This document shows positions 33,736-42,013 of a stretch of DNA of 64,000 bases, piece after piece. The position numbers and the translations under genes were made by a program. This stretch comes from Sphaerisporangium sp040685555 (lineage in GTDB: Bacteria > Actinomycetota > Actinomycetes > Streptosporangiales > Streptosporangiaceae), in contig NZ_JBFBIK010000005.1 of NCBI RefSeq assembly GCF_040685555.1, positions 62,001 through 126,000 of the forward strand, written 5' to 3'. Position 1 is the first letter of the stretch. Each line of letters starts with the position of its first letter. Under the pieces are notes generated by a model. That model had not been told where the DNA came from. It saw only the letters and a list, made by a program, of their open reading frames with translations, and did no database searches.

Positions 33736-34581
33736 ATGCGTTTCCTAAAGGGCCACGGCACAGAGAACGACTTCGTCATCCTTCCCGACCATGACGGGAG
33801 CCTCGATCTGCCCGCGTCGCTGGTGACGGCGCTGTGCGACCGCCGCTCCGGCATCGGGGCCGACGGGGTGCTGCACGTCGTGCCCGCCGAGCTGAGCGCC
33901 GAGGCCACCGAGATCGCCGGCCGCGCCCGCGAGGCCGGCCGTGCGCACGCCGCCGACTGGTTCATGGACTACCGCAACGCCGACGGCGGCGTGGCCGAGA
34001 TGTGCGGCAACGGCCTGCGGGTCTTCGCCCGCTATCTCGTGGACGCCGGGCTGGCCGACCCTGGAGAGTTCGACGTCGTCACCCGCGCCGGAGTCCGCCG
34101 CGTGCGGCTGGCGCGCACCGGGGACGTCACCGTCGACATGGGCGCTCCGGAGGTCCTCGGCGAGAGCCTCGCCACCGTCGGCGCCGCCGAGTACGCCGGG
34201 CTCGTCGTCGACATGGGCAACCCCCACCTGGCCTGCGTGACCGGCGACCCGGTGACCCAGCTCGACCTGACCGCGCAGCCCGGCTTCGACCCCGCCGTGT
34301 TCCCCCACGGCGTCAACATCGAGCTGCTCAACCTCGTGGGGGAGCGCCGGGTCGTGATGCGCGTGTACGAGCGCGGTTGCGGCGAGACCCGGTCCTGCGG
34401 CACGGGCACGGCGGCGGCGGCGGTGGCGGCGGCGCATTTCGCGGGAGAGTCCACGGGCACCTGGACCGTCGAGGTGCCCGGAGGCATCCTCTCGGTCACC
34501 CTCGACGGGCGCACGAGCCATCTGACCGGCCCGGCGGTCCTCGTCGCCTCCGGAGACCTCCCCGCCATCGCGCTCAACTGA
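33736..34581 (+). CDS. dapF: Diaminopimelate epimerase DapF
   Basis: DapF converts LL- to meso-diaminopimelate for lysine and peptidoglycan synthesis. The two catalytic cysteines of the cofactor-independent racemase fold are present: Cys90 in EMCGNGLR and Cys221 in GETRSCGTGTAA. N-terminal KGHGTENDFVILPD is the usual start. The length (281) is normal. It closes the ogt-miaA-dapF unit. In many actinobacteria hflX follows; here hflX is 22 kb away. Confidence 0.97.
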   Translation: MRFLKGHGTENDFVILPDHDGSLDLPASLVTALCDRRSGIGADGVLHVVPAELSAEATEIAGRAREAGRAHAADWFMDYRNADGGVAEMCGNGLRVFARYLVDAGLADPGEFDVVTRAGVRRVRLARTGDVTVDMGAPEVLGESLATVGAAEYAGLVVDMGNPHLACVTGDPVTQLDLTAQPGFDPAVFPHGVNIELLNLVGERRVVMRVYERGCGETRSCGTGTAAAAVAAAHFAGESTGTWTVEVPGGILSVTLDGRTSHLTGPAVLVASGDLPAIALN

Positions 34582-34663
34582 CGGGTGCTTCCGGTCGCCC
34601 GCTTGTTCACCGCACCGCCCGCATGTTTGGGGCATGCTCTGTGAACTGGCAGACTGGCGTGCC

Positions 34664-36952
34664 ATGGACGTGGACATCTGGGCCTGGGTCGCAGACACCC
34701 AACGGCAACTGCACGAAGCGGGGAACACCGGTCTGGCCATCGCGCTGGGTGACCTGCCGGCGCAGGCTTTCGAGGGCCGGTATGCCCAGCTGGACGTGAT
34801 GGCGCCGGCGGTCGCCCAGCAGGCCGAGGCGCTGGAGCTGCCGTGGCTTGAGCTCTTCGCCCGGCACTGGCATCTGGTCAGCCGCATCGGCGACCGCGCG
34901 CAGGGCACGGTGGCGCTCGGCGACGCCGAGGCCCTGCTTGAGTTCGCCCGGCGCGAGGACACCAAGGAGTGCCCCTCCGCCGCCGCCGCCGTGGAGGCGC
35001 TGACCGTCTGCCAGGCCAACATCGACGGCCCCGGGTACGCCGCCGAGCGCCTCGCCGCTCTCGGCGCCGCGCTCGAGGCCGTGCAGCCCGGCTCGCCGGC
35101 CTTCTGCGGGCTCGTCACGCAGTACGTCGCGGCGCTGTCCGACGCGGGCGAGGCCGAGCAGGCCGTCACCTACTACGAGTCCGCGGTCGCGGGCCGCAGG
35201 GGCGCCGAGGGGCAGGTCAGCTGGGAGCTGGCCGCCGCGGGCGTGCGGGCGCTGCTCGCCGCCGGCCGCACGCAGGAGGCGCTCACCGAGCTCGACTCCG
35301 CCAAGGAGTTCCCGGCGGACGACCCGGTCGCCAAGGAGCACCGTGAGGGGGTGCTGCGCGCACTGGTGCTCGCCACGGCGGGGCGTCCTGCCCAGGGGCT
35401 GGAGGCGCTCCCCGACCTCGACATCGTCGGCGACCACCCTCGCGACTGGGTCGAGTGGGCGCGCGCCGTGCGGCAGCTCGGCGACGTCATCAGCAACACC
35501 TGGCAGCTCGGCCGGGTCCTTCGCCAGTGGATGGCCTACTTCGAGACCATGGGCGTCAACCGCGGGCGGGTCGAGCTGGCCCTCATCGCCGGTGAGCTCG
35601 CCGTGGCGCGGCAGGGCGTGTGGCAGGCCCGCGCGCTGGCCGACCTCGCCGAGTCCTGGCTGGGCGAGCTGCGCACGTCCGAGGGGCTGTCCGAGCGGGT
35701 GACCGCGCTGCGCGGCGCCGCCGACGCTGCCACGCCGCCCCCGGCTCCCGGCCCGCAGGACGAGCTCGTCGCCTACTTCGACGCCGCCGACGGCCACAAC
35801 GCCGACCCCGAGCGCTGGGTGGGCTGGCTCTGGCCGCTGTCGGGCACCGACATCGAGGCCACGCGCCGCCACACCACGACGCTGGGCTTCCTCGGGTACG
35901 CGCCGCTGGGCGCCGACATCCTGTGGAAGACGATCGTCGATGACGCCGACCCGGCCACTGCCGAGGAGGAGGACATCGCCTACCTCACCGGCGTGCTGGT
36001 CGAAGCGGGCCAGGACGAGCGGGTGGAGCGGTTCGCGGCCATGCTGCCCGCGCCGACCTCGCACCTCGCGCTGGCCAGGCTGCACCGCGCACGCGAGCGG
36101 TGGGCCGAGACCACCTCCGAGGCCGAGCAGTCGCTCGCCGCCGGCGCCCAGGGCATCGTCGCGCTGGAGGCCCGGCGCCTGCTCGCGGGCGCCGCCCAGC
36201 AGCTCGGCGACAACGCCAAGGGCGCGGCCATCCTGCGCGACCTGGTCGAGTCGGGCCAGGGCGAGGAGGAGGACATCTGGCGCATGATCGTCATGGCCAC
36301 CGCCTCCGAGGACTGGCCGCTCGTCCGCGAGGGCGCCACCAAGCTCGGCATGCAGCTCGACACCACAGAAGGCCCCATCGAGGAGGAGTGGCACCTCGTC
36401 CGGGTCGTGCTGCCGGTCTCCGACGGCAGCCAGCGCGAGGTCCTCGCCGTGCGCACCGGTCCCGCCACCGCCCGGCTGCTCATCCCCCAGCCCCGCGGCA
36501 TGGACTACAACGCCGGTGACATCGTCGTCATCGACCCCCGCCCGCTGGAGCCGGTGCCCGAGGGCGCCGAGGAGCAGGAGAGCTACGTCATCCCGTTCGC
36601 CGGTGTGGCACTGCTGCGCCCGGGCGGTTACACCAGCTGGTTCTTCGACGGCGCGGCTCCCAGCGAGGAAGACTGGACCGAGTTCAACGAGGTGATGGCC
36701 GAGCGCGGCTGGCCCATGTGGGTCTACAGCGACGAGAACTACTCGGTCTCCCACCCCACCACCGGCGAGCGGCTCCAGGGCGTCTACGGCTGGATCGCCG
36801 TGCCGCCGGGGGTCGAGCCGGTCGAGGTCGACGCCCTGCTCGACGACGCGACCGAGCGGTGGAGCCACCCGCTGGCCTGGCTCGACCTGGCGCGCAGCGC
36901 CGGCATCGAGGTGGAGCGGCACGAGCGCATCACCAAGGAGTACGGCCTCTAG
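34664..36952 (+). CDS. Large TPR-like helical protein of unknown function
   Basis: I do not recognise a named family. The protein (about 762 residues) is acidic, cytosolic and largely alpha-helical, with TPR-like pairs throughout the first 560 residues (for example FCGLVTQYVAALSDAGEAEQAVTYYESA and LALARLHRARERWAETTSEAEQSLAAGA). The C-terminal 200 residues change to a mixed alpha/beta domain (EEWHLVRVVLPVSDGSQREVLAVRTG, YNAGDIVVIDPRPL, GGYTSWFFDGAAPSEEDW). It may be a scaffold plus effector domain. The frame is open to ATG 34634; I prefer ATG 34664 (MDVDIWAWVADTQ). It ends 21 nt before the SDR gene, suggesting cotranscription. Confidence 0.8.
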   Translation: MDVDIWAWVADTQRQLHEAGNTGLAIALGDLPAQAFEGRYAQLDVMAPAVAQQAEALELPWLELFARHWHLVSRIGDRAQGTVALGDAEALLEFARREDTKECPSAAAAVEALTVCQANIDGPGYAAERLAALGAALEAVQPGSPAFCGLVTQYVAALSDAGEAEQAVTYYESAVAGRRGAEGQVSWELAAAGVRALLAAGRTQEALTELDSAKEFPADDPVAKEHREGVLRALVLATAGRPAQGLEALPDLDIVGDHPRDWVEWARAVRQLGDVISNTWQLGRVLRQWMAYFETMGVNRGRVELALIAGELAVARQGVWQARALADLAESWLGELRTSEGLSERVTALRGAADAATPPPAPGPQDELVAYFDAADGHNADPERWVGWLWPLSGTDIEATRRHTTTLGFLGYAPLGADILWKTIVDDADPATAEEEDIAYLTGVLVEAGQDERVERFAAMLPAPTSHLALARLHRARERWAETTSEAEQSLAAGAQGIVALEARRLLAGAAQQLGDNAKGAAILRDLVESGQGEEEDIWRMIVMATASEDWPLVREGATKLGMQLDTTEGPIEEEWHLVRVVLPVSDGSQREVLAVRTGPATARLLIPQPRGMDYNAGDIVVIDPRPLEPVPEGAEEQESYVIPFAGVALLRPGGYTSWFFDGAAPSEEDWTEFNEVMAERGWPMWVYSDENYSVSHPTTGERLQGVYGWIAVPPGVEPVEVDALLDDATERWSHPLAWLDLARSAGIEVERHERITKEYGL

Positions 36953-36973
36953 GATCCGGTGTCCTCGGGAGCC

Positions 36974-37735
36974 ATGGTGCTTGAGCGGTTCAGGCTCGAC
37001 GGCAAGGTCGCCATCGTCACCGGGGCGTCCTCGGGGCTGGGCGTGGCCTTCGCCCGCGGCCTGGCCGAGGCGGGCGCCGACATCGCGATCGGCGCCCGTC
37101 GCGAGAACCGGCTGGAGGAGACGCGGCGTCTGGTCGAGGAGACCGGGCGCCGTTGCGTCGCGGTGGTCACCGACGTCACCCGCCCAGGCGACTGCCAGGC
37201 CCTCGTGGACGCCGCGGTGGCCGAGTTCGGAGGCGTCGACATCCTGGTCAACAACGCCGGGGTCGGCACGGCGGTGCCCGCGCTGCGGGAGACCCCCGAG
37301 GAGTTCCGCCAGGTCGTCGACGTCAACCTGCACGGCTCGTACTGGATGGCCCAGGCCTGCGCCAAGGTCATGCGTCCCGGGTCGTCGATCGTCAACGTCG
37401 GGAGCGTGCTCGGCGAGACCACGGCCGGGCTGCCGCAGGCGGCGTACAGCGCGTCGAAGGCGGCCGTGGCCGGTCTGACCAGAGATCTGGCCCAGCAGTG
37501 GACCGGGCGGCGCGGCATCCGGGTGAACTGCCTGGAGCCGGGGTTCTTCGAGTCCGAGATGACCGCCACCTACCTTCCCGGCTACCTCGACCGGCAGCTG
37601 GAGCGGCGCGTGCTGATGGGCCGGGCGGGTGACCCGGCCGAGCTGGTGGCCGCCGCCATCTTCCTCGCCTCGGACGCCGGCTCGTATGTCACCGGCGTGG
37701 TCCTGCCCGTGGACGGCGGCTTCCTGGCAACATGA
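36974..37735 (+). CDS. Short-chain dehydrogenase/reductase
   Basis: This classical SDR has the cofactor motif TGASSGLG, the stabilising NNAG, a catalytic Ser in VNVGSVLGE and YSASK (Tyr-x-x-x-Lys), and ends in PVDGGFLAT. The residues after the first beta strand (GARREN) favour NADP(H). The substrate is unknown. Possible starts are GTG 36959, ATG 36974 and GTG 36977; GGGAG lies at 36967-36971, so 36974 or 36977 is likely. Confidence 0.92.
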   Translation: MVLERFRLDGKVAIVTGASSGLGVAFARGLAEAGADIAIGARRENRLEETRRLVEETGRRCVAVVTDVTRPGDCQALVDAAVAEFGGVDILVNNAGVGTAVPALRETPEEFRQVVDVNLHGSYWMAQACAKVMRPGSSIVNVGSVLGETTAGLPQAAYSASKAAVAGLTRDLAQQWTGRRGIRVNCLEPGFFESEMTATYLPGYLDRQLERRVLMGRAGDPAELVAAAIFLASDAGSYVTGVVLPVDGGFLAT

Positions 37736-37871
37736 TCCCGGCGTTCGCCGCCCGGCCATGGGTCGCCCGGGTGTTTCACGGTTGTGGCGGGGTGGTTTCG
37801 TGCAGGTCACACATGCTTCATCCGTTTGTGGAAGAGTCGCACCCACATTTACCCGGTGTTTGGAGGGCAGC

Positions 37872-38234
37872 GTGCTGGAGATCGACCGGCTTGCCGCAGT
37901 GGTCAGAGACGAGCGTCCGTGGGGTGGCTTCGAGCGGTACACCCACAACGAGACGTCCACCGTCAAGATCATCCAGGTCGCGCCCGGGCAACGGCTCAGC
38001 CTCCAGCGGCACAAGCACCGTGACGAGCTGTGGGTGGCGCTCGACCCCGGCGCGGTCTTCGAGATCGACGGGGAGCGCATCGAGCCGTCGGTGGGCGACC
38101 GGGTGCTGATCCACGCGGGGCAGACCCACCGGCTCGGTTCCTCCGGCCCGGCGACGCGCGTCCTCGAGGTCGCCTTCGGCCACTTCGACGAGGACGACAT
38201 CGAGCGCCTCGACGACGCCTACGGCCGGGTCTGA
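37872..38234 (+). CDS. Cupin, type II mannose-6-phosphate isomerase-like
   Basis: This 120-residue single-domain cupin resembles the isomerase domain of bifunctional mannose-6-phosphate isomerase/GDP-mannose pyrophosphorylase: RPWGGFERYTHNE, then metal-site RLSLQRHKHRDELWVALDPGAVFEIDGE and IHAGQTHRL. It probably isomerises mannose-6-phosphate and fructose-6-phosphate, or binds a related sugar phosphate. The GTG at 37872 follows GGAGGGC and sets the start in a longer open frame. No nucleotidyltransferase partner is nearby. Confidence 0.85.
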   Translation: MLEIDRLAAVVRDERPWGGFERYTHNETSTVKIIQVAPGQRLSLQRHKHRDELWVALDPGAVFEIDGERIEPSVGDRVLIHAGQTHRLGSSGPATRVLEVAFGHFDEDDIERLDDAYGRV

Positions 38235-38435
38235 CGGGCCTGGCTTTCCTCCTTGGGCCCGCGAGGCCGTCGCCCTGATCGCGATGGGATGTCTGTTTCT
38301 CGCGGGTCCGGCCGGTTGTTTCGCCGGTCATGACCGCTGTCCGCATGCCTCCCCCCGAGGACTCGTCCGATCTACCTGGGCTAGGCCGCTTTCTCCTGGG
38401 ATCTGCCGTAATCGCGGCTTTCGGGGGTAGTTGCT

Positions 38436-38447
38436 ATACCTAGGTAT
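38436..38447. promoter_or_regulatory. 12-bp perfect palindrome upstream of secreted nuclease
   Basis: ATACCTAGGTAT is a perfect palindrome 27 nt before the nuclease start, in an AT-rich patch unlike the surroundings (CTATACCTAGGTATTAC followed by a T-run). It could be an operator or overlap a -10 element. The binding factor is unknown. Confidence 0.45.
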
Positions 38448-38473
38448 TACTTTTTCTTTACCTGGGGGTGGCA

Positions 38474-39247
38474 GTGCGCCTGCGTGGATCTCGCGCGATC
38501 GTGGCCGGAGTAGCGGCGGCCGTCATGCTGGCGGGGTGTGGTCCCATCGACGCCAACGGCGCCGGTGGCGGCGGCGGTGACATGGGATCCGGGGACGGCG
38601 GTGGAGGCGGCGACTCCACCGGTGTCGTCCCCCTGGACAATCCCAAGGGCACCGAGCGAGGCCTCGCCGCGATCAAGTCCGCCAAGGACCGTGCCGCGGC
38701 GGTCAAGCTGATCGAGAAGGTGCCGACCAAGGGGCGTGGCCCCAAGACCGGCTACGACCGGGACGAGTTCGGGTACGCGTGGGCGGACAACGCCGACGAC
38801 ATCCCGTTCGCGCACAACGGCTGCGACACCAGGAACGACGTCCTGGCACGCGACGGTGACGCCCTGAAGTACCGGTCGGGCTCGAAATGCGTCCTCATCT
38901 CGATGACGCTCCACGACCCCTACACCGACAAGACCATCGACTGGACCAAGCAGAACGCCTCCGACGTCCAGATCGACCATGTCATGCCGCTGTCCTACGA
39001 CTGGCAGATGGGCGCGTCGCGGTGGAGCAAGGCCAAGCGGGTCCAGATCGCCAACGACCCGCTGAACCTCATGCCCGTCGACGGCTCGGCCAACTCCTCC
39101 AAGGGCGACTCGGGGCCGGCGACCTGGCTTCCCCCGTCCAAGGTCATCCGCTGCTCCTACGCCGTGCGCTTCGCACAGGTCGCGCTGAAGTACGAACTCC
39201 CGGTCACCGCCCCCGACAAGGACGCCATGCTCGCCCAGTGCGCCTGA
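38474..39247 (+). CDS. Secreted HNH (DUF1524-like) nuclease lipoprotein
   Basis: The protein has a lipoprotein-type signal peptide ending in MLAGC, a Gly/Asp-rich spacer, and a compact nuclease domain. The catalytic region reads DVQIDHVMPLSYDWQMGA, followed by NDPLNLMPVDGSANSSKGDSGPATW, the typical HNH/GmrSD C-terminal-type series with Asp-His and Asn. It is likely an extracellular nuclease for nutrient scavenging or competition. I chose GTG 38474, preceded by GGGGG with a TGGCA spacer; GTG 38468 is an alternative. No immunity gene is visible, so a toxin role is less likely. Confidence 0.87.
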   Translation: MRLRGSRAIVAGVAAAVMLAGCGPIDANGAGGGGGDMGSGDGGGGGDSTGVVPLDNPKGTERGLAAIKSAKDRAAAVKLIEKVPTKGRGPKTGYDRDEFGYAWADNADDIPFAHNGCDTRNDVLARDGDALKYRSGSKCVLISMTLHDPYTDKTIDWTKQNASDVQIDHVMPLSYDWQMGASRWSKAKRVQIANDPLNLMPVDGSANSSKGDSGPATWLPPSKVIRCSYAVRFAQVALKYELPVTAPDKDAMLAQCA

Positions 39248-39271
39248 CGACACCCGCCGGGAGTGGGAGCC

Positions 39272-39334
39272 GTGGCACCTGCGAGCGGTGACACCTGCGA
39301 GCGGTGACATCCACGAGCGGTGGCAGTACGAGTG
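39272..39334. repeat. 16-bp tandem repeat array
   Basis: Four units follow in tandem: GTGGCACCTGCGAGCG, GTGACACCTGCGAGCG, GTGACATCCACGAGCG and a 15-nt GTGGCAGTACGAGTG, with more degenerate copies possible to about 39350. They lie between the nuclease stop and a terminator. No coding frame uses them. Confidence 0.75.
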
Positions 39335-39360
39335 GTCATGGTGCGGTTGTGACGGTGCGA

Positions 39361-39401
39361 GCCGTGCCGTGGAGAGCCCCCTCTGCCCTCCACGGCACGG
39401 C
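39361..39401. terminator. 14-bp perfect bidirectional terminator
   Basis: GCCGTGCCGTGGAG and CTCCACGGCACGGC form a perfect 14-bp stem with a 13-nt C-rich loop between the convergent nuclease and PepSY genes, 8 nt from the PepSY stop codon. Confidence 0.85.
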
Positions 39402-39409
39402 GAGTCCTG

Positions 39410-39796
39410 CTAGTCGTCGTGCTTCTGGCGGAACTTGGTGATCTTGCCGGTCTTCACGGAGATGTAGACGCGGTACTCGGCGTGGTGCTTCTTCAGCTCC
39501 ACCTTCCAGACGCGGTAGCCGTGCTCCCACTCGCGCTCGACCTCGGTGACCCGGGCGCCCGGGACCCGCTTCTTGGCGATCCTGATCGCCTGCCGGTAGG
39601 TGACCCCCGCGGTGGCCGAGGTGACCGTCCCGGTGGTCACAGTCGCCGGCGACGCGGTCGTCGACGTCGCGGCGGCGGGGGTGGAGAGCGCGGTCGCGGC
39701 CGAGGCCGCCACGGCTCCGGTGGTGAGGACGGCGATCGCTCCGACGCCCGCGATGGTGAGCCTGGCCGCCTTGCCGATGCTTCGTGTGTTCGTCAT
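39410..39796 (-). CDS. Secreted PepSY-domain protein
   Basis: This 128-residue protein has a signal peptide (about residues 1-34, cleavage near ASAATA), an Ala/Thr-rich linker, and a C-terminal PepSY domain (TYRQAIRIAKKRVPGARVTEVEREWEHGYRVWKVEL, then YRVYISVKTGKI). PepSY proteins act in the envelope and often inhibit proteases or feed a sensor kinase. It follows the histidine kinase gene at 39843 by 46 nt on the same strand, so it is probably an accessory or target of that two-component system. Confidence 0.87.
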   Translation of the reverse strand: MTNTRSIGKAARLTIAGVGAIAVLTTGAVAASAATALSTPAAATSTTASPATVTTGTVTSATAGVTYRQAIRIAKKRVPGARVTEVEREWEHGYRVWKVELKKHHAEYRVYISVKTGKITKFRQKHDD

Positions 39797-39842
39797 GTCC
39801 CCACATTCGCCGGGGAAGCCCTAAGCCCGCGCTTCGGCAAAG

Positions 39843-41180
39843 TTAAGGCGTCCCTAAGGTGAGAATGACCATGGCGCCCCCGCCCGGCGCGGTGCCGAGC
39901 GACAGGGAACCACCTGAAGCCTCGGCCGTCCGCCGGGCGATGTCCAGGCCGAGCCCGGTGGACCCCGCGCCGCTGAGCCCCCGTTCGAGGGGGTTCGCCG
40001 CCTCCGGCCGGAGCCCGAAGCCCGGCCCCGAGTCGGCGATCTCGATCCGTACCCCCCCGGACGCGGCGGGCGCTGCTCGTACGTCGCCTGGGGGTGTCGC
40101 CGGACGTACACCCCCGGACGCGGCGGGCGCCAGCCGTACGGTGAAGGAGGCACCCTCGGGGGTGTGGGCGAACACGTTGCCGAGCAGCGCGTCGACGCAG
40201 GCTGACAGCTCGGCCGCGCTCACGGCCACGGGGAGCGGCCCCTGGGGAAGGTCCAGCTCCACCGGCCGGCCCTGGTCCTCGGCCAGCACCGACCAGAAGG
40301 TGACCCGCTCGGCCACGACCGCCACCGCGTCGCAGCTCGCGTGCTCCTGCGACCGCCGGCGTACGTCCGTGATCACCGAGCTCACGGCGCGTTCCAGCGC
40401 GTCGACGCGGCTCCCGAGCCGAGCGGCCTCCTCCTGGTCGGCCAGCGACTCGGCCTCCAGCCGCAACCCGGTCAGCGGCGTGCGGAGCCGGTGGGAGATG
40501 TCGGCGGCCGTCTCCCGCTCCTCGGCCAGCAGGTCGCTGATCCGTCCGGCCAGGTGGTTGAGCGCGAGCCCCACGTCCCGCACCTCCACGGGGCCGCCAG
40601 GCGTGGTCCGGGCGGCCAGGTCTCCGGCGGCGAGCCGGTGGGACACGCGGGCGAGCCCGGTCATGGGCCGGGTCAGGGCGAGCGCCAGGCGGTCGGCGAC
40701 GAAGATGCCGACACCGATCAGGGCGAGCCCGAGGACGAGCATGCCGAACCACACTTCACTGACCCCGTGGCGGAGGTCCTCCTCGCTGAGGGCGACGCGG
40801 ACCACGGCCGTACCGCCGGGCAGGCCCTGCACGGCGGCGAGGACCTCAAGGCCCGAGGGGGTCTGCGCCGTCAGGCTCTGCCCGCGCGCGGCCAGCTCCA
40901 CGGCCGGCGACCGCGGTACGGGGGAGCCGACGACGGGGCCGCCGGGGAGGAACACGGTGATGGCGTGGCCGCTCGACGCCGAGGTGCGCTCGGCGGTCAG
41001 CGCGAGGCCGTCGGGATCCGCCGTGCCCACCGACGCCGCGACGGACTGCGCCTCGGAGCTCGCCTGCGTGACCGCGCTGCTCTCGGCCAGCGCGCGTACC
41101 AGCAGGCCGAGCGGGACGAGCAGGGCGATTAGCACCAGAGACGTGGTGGCCGCCACGAGCAACGCGAGCCATCGCCTCAT
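39843..41180 (-). CDS. Two-component sensor histidine kinase
   Basis: This membrane sensor kinase (445 residues) has a first helix (LALLVAATTSLVLIALLVPLG), an extracellular domain of about 120 residues, a second helix (FGMLVLGLALIGVGIFVAD), HAMP, the dimerisation/phosphoacceptor box ADISHRLRTPLTGLRLEAE and an ATPase domain with DSGPGFGLR and STGLGLDIARR. It would phosphorylate the regulator encoded just upstream. The frame is also open to ATG 41234; I prefer ATG 41180 (MRRWLALL) since it overlaps the stop of the micro-ORF at 41177-41242 and gives a clean membrane helix. An Asn box is weak: CVDALLGNVFAHTPEG. Confidence 0.93.
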   Translation of the reverse strand: MRRWLALLVAATTSLVLIALLVPLGLLVRALAESSAVTQASSEAQSVAASVGTADPDGLALTAERTSASSGHAITVFLPGGPVVGSPVPRSPAVELAARGQSLTAQTPSGLEVLAAVQGLPGGTAVVRVALSEEDLRHGVSEVWFGMLVLGLALIGVGIFVADRLALALTRPMTGLARVSHRLAAGDLAARTTPGGPVEVRDVGLALNHLAGRISDLLAEERETAADISHRLRTPLTGLRLEAESLADQEEAARLGSRVDALERAVSSVITDVRRRSQEHASCDAVAVVAERVTFWSVLAEDQGRPVELDLPQGPLPVAVSAAELSACVDALLGNVFAHTPEGASFTVRLAPAASGGVRPATPPGDVRAAPAASGGVRIEIADSGPGFGLRPEAANPLERGLSGAGSTGLGLDIARRTAEASGGSLSLGTAPGGGAMVILTLGTP

Positions 41181-41247
41181 GACGGATCGACCGGCATCGG
41201 TGAGGTGGTGGTCGCCGTGAGCGGCGCGAGCCATCGCCTCATGACGG
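41164..41247. repeat. 62-bp tandem duplication at regulator-kinase junction
   Basis: A 22-nt identical block occurs at 41164-41185 and again at 41226-41247 (offset 62), with weaker similarity extending on both sides to about 60 nt per copy. Each copy carries the ATGA overlap of a regulator stop and kinase start. Confidence 0.85.
41177..41242 (-). CDS. 21-codon relay ORF from tandem duplication
   Basis: This 21-codon frame (MRRWLAPLTATTTSP...) begins in the response-regulator stop (ATGA at 41239-41242) and ends in the kinase start (ATGA at 41177-41180). Its first 15 residues are a decayed copy of the kinase N-terminus (MRRWLALLVAATTSL), and its last residues PVDPS resemble the regulator C-terminus LVNPS. 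It is the direct product of a duplication across the junction and may keep ribosomes coupled between the two genes. Confidence 0.55.
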   Translation of the reverse strand: MRRWLAPLTATTTSPMPVDPS

Positions 41248-41919
41248 GTTGACCAGCTTGACGCCGACGCCGCGCACGGTCTGCAGGTAGCGGGGCTCCT
41301 GCGCGGTCTCGCCCAGCTTGCGGCGCAGCCATGACAGGTGGACGTCCACGGTCTTGTCGGCCCCGCCGTACGGCACCTGCCAGACCTCGGTGAGCAGCTC
41401 GCGCTTGGTGACCACCTCGCCGGAACGGGTGGCCAGGAAGTGCAGCAGGTCGAACTCGCGTGGCGTGAGGTCCAGCGGGGTGCCGTCCAGGACCGCCTCG
41501 CGGCTGCGGGGGTCCAGCCGCAGGCCTCCCACGGTCACCGAGGTGTCCGTACGGCTGTCGGCGGTGCGGCGCAGCACGGCGCGGACGCGGGCGTCCAGCT
41601 GGGCGGCGCTGAAGGGCTTGACCACGTAGTCGTCGGCCCCCGCGTCCAGCAGGCGGACCATCTCGGTGTCGCCGTCCCGCGCGGTCGCCACGATCACCGG
41701 TACGCGGCTGACGGCCCTGAGCATCCGCAGCATCTCGGTACCGTCCAGGTCGGGCAGGCCGAGGTCCAGCACGACGAGGTCGGGACGTTCCGAGACGGCC
41801 TGCCGCAGGCCGTCGAGCGCGGTCGGGGCGGAGGACACGGCGTGACCGCGCTCACGCAGCCCTCGCATGAGGGCGGTACGGATCGTCGCGTCATCCTCGA
41901 CGAGCAGGACATTGGCCAT
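41239..41919 (-). CDS. OmpR/PhoB-family response regulator
   Basis: This 226-residue regulator has a receiver domain with phosphoacceptor Asp52 (VVLDLGLPDLDG), acidic pocket EDD (8-10) and Lys in YVVKPFS, then a winged-helix DNA-binding domain (LTPREFDLLHFLATRSGEVVTKRELL, YLQTVRGVGVKLV). It is the first gene of the regulator-kinase-PepSY unit and is divergent from the membrane protein gene at 42014, a likely target. The 94-nt divergent gap must hold its binding site, but I see no clear direct repeat. Confidence 0.95.
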   Translation of the reverse strand: MANVLLVEDDATIRTALMRGLRERGHAVSSAPTALDGLRQAVSERPDLVVLDLGLPDLDGTEMLRMLRAVSRVPVIVATARDGDTEMVRLLDAGADDYVVKPFSAAQLDARVRAVLRRTADSRTDTSVTVGGLRLDPRSREAVLDGTPLDLTPREFDLLHFLATRSGEVVTKRELLTEVWQVPYGGADKTVDVHLSWLRRKLGETAQEPRYLQTVRGVGVKLVNPS

Positions 41920-42013
41920 GGGCGGTTACGCTAACGGCTCCGGGGCCATTGGCATAAGTCCGTTATGGTGCGCTTAACCCGGTCTTAGGAGACGGCCAGG
42001 GAGGATCGGGGGC

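Noticed and set aside
34607..38200. Minus-strand open frame of nearly 1,200 codons opposite the TPR, SDR and cupin genes
   Set aside because: It has shadow-type composition and no recognisable domain; the plus-strand genes have clear motifs.
38474..39247. Secreted nuclease as a contact-dependent or polymorphic toxin
   Set aside because: No immunity gene, repeat or export domain nearby; a lipoprotein-type secreted nuclease is the simpler reading.
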